DNA of 64,000 nt from JAGLON01 sp041394985 (GTDB lineage: Bacteria > Zixibacteria > MSB-5A5 > GN15 > JAAZOE01). The notes beneath the pieces are model-generated. The model was not told where the DNA came from and searched no databases. It worked only from the letters and a program-made list of their open reading frames with translations. Each line of letters starts with the position of its first letter. The stretch's first letter is position 1. Positions 61,250 to 64,000 of this stretch are shown here, piece by piece. The stretch covers positions 2,976,001-3,040,000 of the forward strand of contig JAWLBI010000001.1 of the NCBI GenBank assembly GCA_041394985.1, given 5' to 3'. The position numbers and the translations under genes were made by a program.

Positions 61250-62612
61250 TGGTAAACCTCATCGGAATAATATCGTAAAAAGAAGATTCGCTCTCAACGA
61301 GAGGTAAAACAGGCGTATAATCCCAGGTTAGTCTATCAATTGTAACATCCTTCAGCCAATTTATATATGTCGTTGGTGGAATAGTAAACTTGAAATTACT
61401 CGTCATAATACTGCCACTGATTTGGCCTTGTAATGACATAAAATCTGATGAATAGATACAACCTGATAGAGTTGTTGAACTATCGATTATAATTAATTCA
61501 TTATCCCGCTGTTGCATTGTATCCGATGATACATACATAATATTGGCTTCCAATGGCATATGCGATGAAATGCGAATACCGTAATCTGATCGACTCTCAT
61601 ATGAATCCCCGCTTACCAGAATAAGTGCCGGGAATGTACACTCCGCGTTATCAGCTACAGTAATCTCTTGTTTTGATATAACCTGGGCAGAAATATAAGC
61701 GTCCCCGTTCAAGACAATACTATCCTCCGCCATAATCAATCCATCTATAATGGCAGCATTATCCGTGATACGAATAAATTTCTCGGAAATGATTTCGACT
61801 TCCCCCTTGATTGTCGTCGTTCCACTGATTTCGACCCAACCACTGACAATAATGGTCAAAGGGTGCTCACTGCGTCTTATTTCTATATCTTTAAGATCTA
61901 AATTCCCCTGGACTACCAATACATTCTCATTAAACAAAGTCGTATCTGATCCAGTTAACTGAAGTGATGTCGACACAGCATACGCCTTATTTTTCAATAT
62001 CTTGTAAACATATTCTATATAGTTATCAATGGCAGAAAGACGTTTATATGGAGATTGCACGTCATTGGCGATAATTTGGCGGCCATGTAAGTAATCTTTA
62101 TATATTACCCCTTTTCCATCAATCTGCCCTGTTGTCAATTGGATGGAACCGGTCAGCAAATCTCCATAAATACGAGTGGTGCCGGTCACGACAAGAGGAT
62201 ACTGGTTATTGAAAACTGTAATTGCTCGATCCGTACATCCCTTTTGAAGCGATCCCAGAAATGCATGTACCGTACTTTTCTGACTACCAGAATAACCAGT
62301 CGATTGCAATAAAAGGTAAGCCCCGAATGGTCGTGTTTCTATTATGCATTTATCGTGATCATTGAAATCATATTGAATTGAATTATCGGATTTTAGAACA
62401 GGCGCAAAATCGTGTGAATTAAGTCTGGCCACTAGACGATTAACTCCTGACTCCGCCAAATACTGCGCCCGTGTCAAATGTTGGTCCCGAACATACACAC
62501 TGTAGCGTGCAATTCCGTAACTGAACGCTGATAAAAATATGGTAAGCAGTACCGCAATTATGATTAAAGCCGTTAAGAGTGCAGAGCCTTTCTGATCATA
62601 GAATACATTCAT
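61242..62612 (-). CDS. PilX-like pilus protein with a predicted beta-solenoid domain
   Basis: From the preferred start the product has 456 residues. The N-terminus (DQKGSALLTALIIIAVLLTI then FLSAFSYGIARYSVYVRDQH) and AQYLAESGVNRLVARL match PilX/GspK-type minor pilins, which lack the +5 Glu. Unlike usual PilX (about 150-200 residues), it continues for about 350 residues in short repetitive strands (GTTRIYGDLLTGSIQLTTGQ, LVVQGNLDLKDIEIRRSEHP, AIIDGLIMAEDSIVLNGDAY), resembling a right-handed beta-helix or bactofilin-like solenoid. The ATG ending at 62612 lies four bases after the PilP-like stop; the frame extends to 62702 through that gene. A pilus-tip adhesive role is possible but unproven. Confidence 0.75.
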   Translation of the reverse strand: MNVFYDQKGSALLTALIIIAVLLTIFLSAFSYGIARYSVYVRDQHLTRAQYLAESGVNRLVARLNSHDFAPVLKSDNSIQYDFNDHDKCIIETRPFGAYLLLQSTGYSGSQKSTVHAFLGSLQKGCTDRAITVFNNQYPLVVTGTTRIYGDLLTGSIQLTTGQIDGKGVIYKDYLHGRQIIANDVQSPYKRLSAIDNYIEYVYKILKNKAYAVSTSLQLTGSDTTLFNENVLVVQGNLDLKDIEIRRSEHPLTIIVSGWVEISGTTTIKGEVEIISEKFIRITDNAAIIDGLIMAEDSIVLNGDAYISAQVISKQEITVADNAECTFPALILVSGDSYESRSDYGIRISSHMPLEANIMYVSSDTMQQRDNELIIIDSSTTLSGCIYSSDFMSLQGQISGSIMTSNFKFTIPPTTYINWLKDVTIDRLTWDYTPVLPLVESESSFYDIIPMRFTNE

Positions 62613-62616
62613 AGAA

Positions 62617-63093
62617 TTACTTTGTAAGTAGAAGAGTATCAAATGCTTTATCAAACTGGAAAACAGCCATGTCTGGAGAGAATCTGACAAGTTTCCAATC
62701 ACTCAGAGAATCCCCAGATTCAAGAATTATTGTCGTATTGTCATGCCCCGATATTACCGCTTGCGAGTGGGGTGGTTGATCAATGAATCCAACAAACGTA
62801 AATGCCAGACTGGGTCGTGGCGGCGCTGATAGCGCTCTCATTGCCTGGGCCTTATCGATACTCCTGGGAGTTTCAGTAGTGAGCTTCTCTTTAATTAGAA
62901 AAGGGTTTATTCTTGGTGGCTCATAACTTAACCTAATTTGGGGGCCCGCATTTACCTCGTTGTAACTCGAATTATCACTTCCTTTTCGGACCGAATTACT
63001 ACTGGCAAACCATCCAAAGTTGCTTCCCCAGATATACATCATAACAATTAATAAAAGGCCAAAGATGATTCTTTTTTTATTTTGACTATTCAT
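62617..63093 (-). CDS. PilP/GspC-like pilus or secretion assembly protein
   Basis: From the preferred start the product has 158 residues. One N-terminal membrane helix (IIFGLLLIVMMYIWGSNFGW) is followed by a Pro-rich linker (RLSYEPPRINPFL) and a small beta domain (LAFTFVGFIDQPPHSQAVIS, SGDSLSDWKLVRFSPDMAVF). This order matches PilP and GspC homology-region proteins that link inner-membrane assembly to the secretin. The ATG ending at 63093 overlaps the previous stop by eight bases; a TTG at 63100-63102 is possible. Confidence 0.7.
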   Translation of the reverse strand: MNSQNKKRIIFGLLLIVMMYIWGSNFGWFASSNSVRKGSDNSSYNEVNAGPQIRLSYEPPRINPFLIKEKLTTETPRSIDKAQAMRALSAPPRPSLAFTFVGFIDQPPHSQAVISGHDNTTIILESGDSLSDWKLVRFSPDMAVFQFDKAFDTLLLTK

Positions 63094-63580
63094 TATTGGC
63101 AACCTGCAAAAGGATGATCAACTTGATCAATGTACCGTCACTTGTTTCAGGTTTTAGACCAGTCTTTATAGCAATCAGATAGTAGTTACTCTCAAGGGAA
63201 TTCAGAAGATTGAGTAATGGCTTTATTTTTCCAGTATACACGACTCGATATTGAGTCTTGCCATTTTTCGGTAATTCCACCGTTTCCAAATTAGTCAAAT
63301 TGCAGCCATTTTCCACGCCGATATCCCTGAATATATTCGGATAAAACGGCTTTTTTTCTTGTAACGTTACAATGAGCTTTTCTTTTTCATCAAGTTCCTT
63401 TTGCAATATAGATGCTCGATTCCTCATACTCTCCGGGCTTGAAATCATCTCCCCGGTCATACTTATCACATCATAATCAAGCAGTATGGAATCTATAAAA
63501 TGCAGACAGAGGAAATAAGACAACGCGAGGACAATTATAGTTATTGTCGATATGTAGATATGATAGCGGTTAATCACCAT
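63086..63580 (-). CDS. PilO/GspM-like inner-membrane assembly protein
   Basis: The product has 164 residues. It has an N-terminal membrane helix (IYISTITIIVLALSYFLCLH), a coiled-coil segment (RASILQKELDEKEKLIVTLQ) and a ferredoxin-like domain (GCNLTNLETVELPKNGKTQY, GKIKPLLNLLNSLESNYYLI). These are the features of PilO and GspM, which pair with PilN or GspL. It overlaps the preceding gene by seven bases. Confidence 0.75.
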   Translation of the reverse strand: MVINRYHIYISTITIIVLALSYFLCLHFIDSILLDYDVISMTGEMISSPESMRNRASILQKELDEKEKLIVTLQEKKPFYPNIFRDIGVENGCNLTNLETVELPKNGKTQYRVVYTGKIKPLLNLLNSLESNYYLIAIKTGLKPETSDGTLIKLIILLQVANNE

Positions 63581-64000
63581 TTATTATCACCAATCAGGAT
63601 AAAATTATAAACGGCGGCGGCATTTGGGTCCCGTATATCAATCTGCCTTTTAATGGATTGTATTTTTACACAATCAAAGGAAAACTGTTGATTAATATAA
63701 TCTCTATATGTGAATACTGCTTGTTCTCCTCCGGCTTCCCCGGTTACCTGATAATTGATTCCTTGATGATTTAACCTCTCAGCATAAATGTCTTTTACAA
63801 CAATCCCACTTGGTACTTTCTGGCAAAATGCCGACATCCCCGGACTTAATTGCATCGATTGCGTCATATCATCATCAAATGACGAAAGTTTCGTATTTGC
63901 TGCCCGCTGCCTTTCTTCAATCGTTCCGATTTCCACGAGAATGTCTTCATATTCAGTATATATTGATGCGGCATTATCCCTTTTGATATGAAAGAATAGA
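63574..64000 (-). CDS. PilN/GspL-like assembly protein, C-terminal part (5' end outside window)
   Basis: The frame is open to the window edge, so the start lies beyond 64000; about 140 residues are visible. A coiled-coil region (YTEYEDILVEIGTIEERQRA) is followed by a small alpha/beta domain (VPSGIVVKDIYAERLNHQGI, YRDYINQQFSFDCVKIQSIK, YNFILIGDNKW). In PilN and the GspL C-terminus the same order follows a membrane helix. Position immediately before the PilO-like gene supports this call. The GTG at 63936 is internal. Confidence 0.65.
   Translation of the reverse strand, partial: LFFHIKRDNAASIYTEYEDILVEIGTIEERQRAANTKLSSFDDDMTQSMQLSPGMSAFCQKVPSGIVVKDIYAERLNHQGINYQVTGEAGGEQAVFTYRDYINQQFSFDCVKIQSIKRQIDIRDPNAAAVYNFILIGDNKW

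Overview
The window most resembles a Gram-negative bacterium of the FCB group, and my best guess is the candidate phylum Zixibacteria. This is inferred from style, not from a marker gene. The supporting signs are a secreted peptidase ending in a dockerin of the GDANADGSVNIGDAIYLVNY type, very large PKD/DUF11/OmpA surface proteins, many outer-membrane beta-barrel and Sec signal sequences, and NtrC/NtrY-controlled MacB-like efflux operons. No rRNA, tRNA or CRISPR array was seen. Most genes are on the minus strand.

Region 1 (1-13.7 kb) is mostly housekeeping. It holds the 3' end of pyruvate:ferredoxin oxidoreductase, a small beta-barrel protein and a TolB-like propeller (plus strand). On the minus strand follow leucyl aminopeptidase, chorismate synthase, an HDOD protein with an orphan H-box domain, a large degenerate GAF/kinase/receiver protein, miaB, and a secreted M1 peptidase with Ig-like and dockerin modules.

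Region 2 (14-25 kb) is a two-gene surface operon: an 844-residue putative outer-membrane barrel followed by a 2605-residue protein of 20 PKD repeats, DUF11 repeats and an OmpA domain. Sixteen consecutive PKD repeats share a cysteine pair.

Region 3 (25-36 kb) is a six-gene operon: membrane-fusion protein, ABC ATPase, two MacB/FtsX permeases, an NtrC-type sigma-54 activator and an NtrY-type kinase. Upstream lie a near-consensus sigma-54 promoter and perfect inverted repeats, suggesting autoregulation. A divergent secreted phosphoesterase and a SulP transporter with an unusual 140-residue insertion follow.

Region 4 (36-40.6 kb) is a compact signalling operon: a cytidylate-kinase-like/receiver fusion, a complete sensor kinase, two stand-alone receivers and a kinase-like protein with an intact H-box but an eroded ATPase domain. 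It looks like a phosphorelay.

Region 5 (40.7-42.2 kb) is a mobile-element scar: a truncated transposase, an apparently intact IS200/IS605-type element, orphan terminators and the 3' stub of a lost gene.

Region 6 (42.2-59.5 kb) holds two paralogous secreted RHS proteins of about 2650 residues. Their trunks are collinear and their C-terminal tips unrelated; one tip carries an HExxH motif. Between them are a membrane-anchored thioredoxin-like protein and a secreted six-cysteine protein. This is the best candidate for an undescribed system.

Region 7 (59.9-64 kb) is a type IV pilus/type II secretion-like operon (PilN-, PilO-, PilP/GspC-, PilX-, PilV-, PilW- and pilin-like), cut by the window edge. 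Regions 6 and 7 look more AT-rich than region 1.
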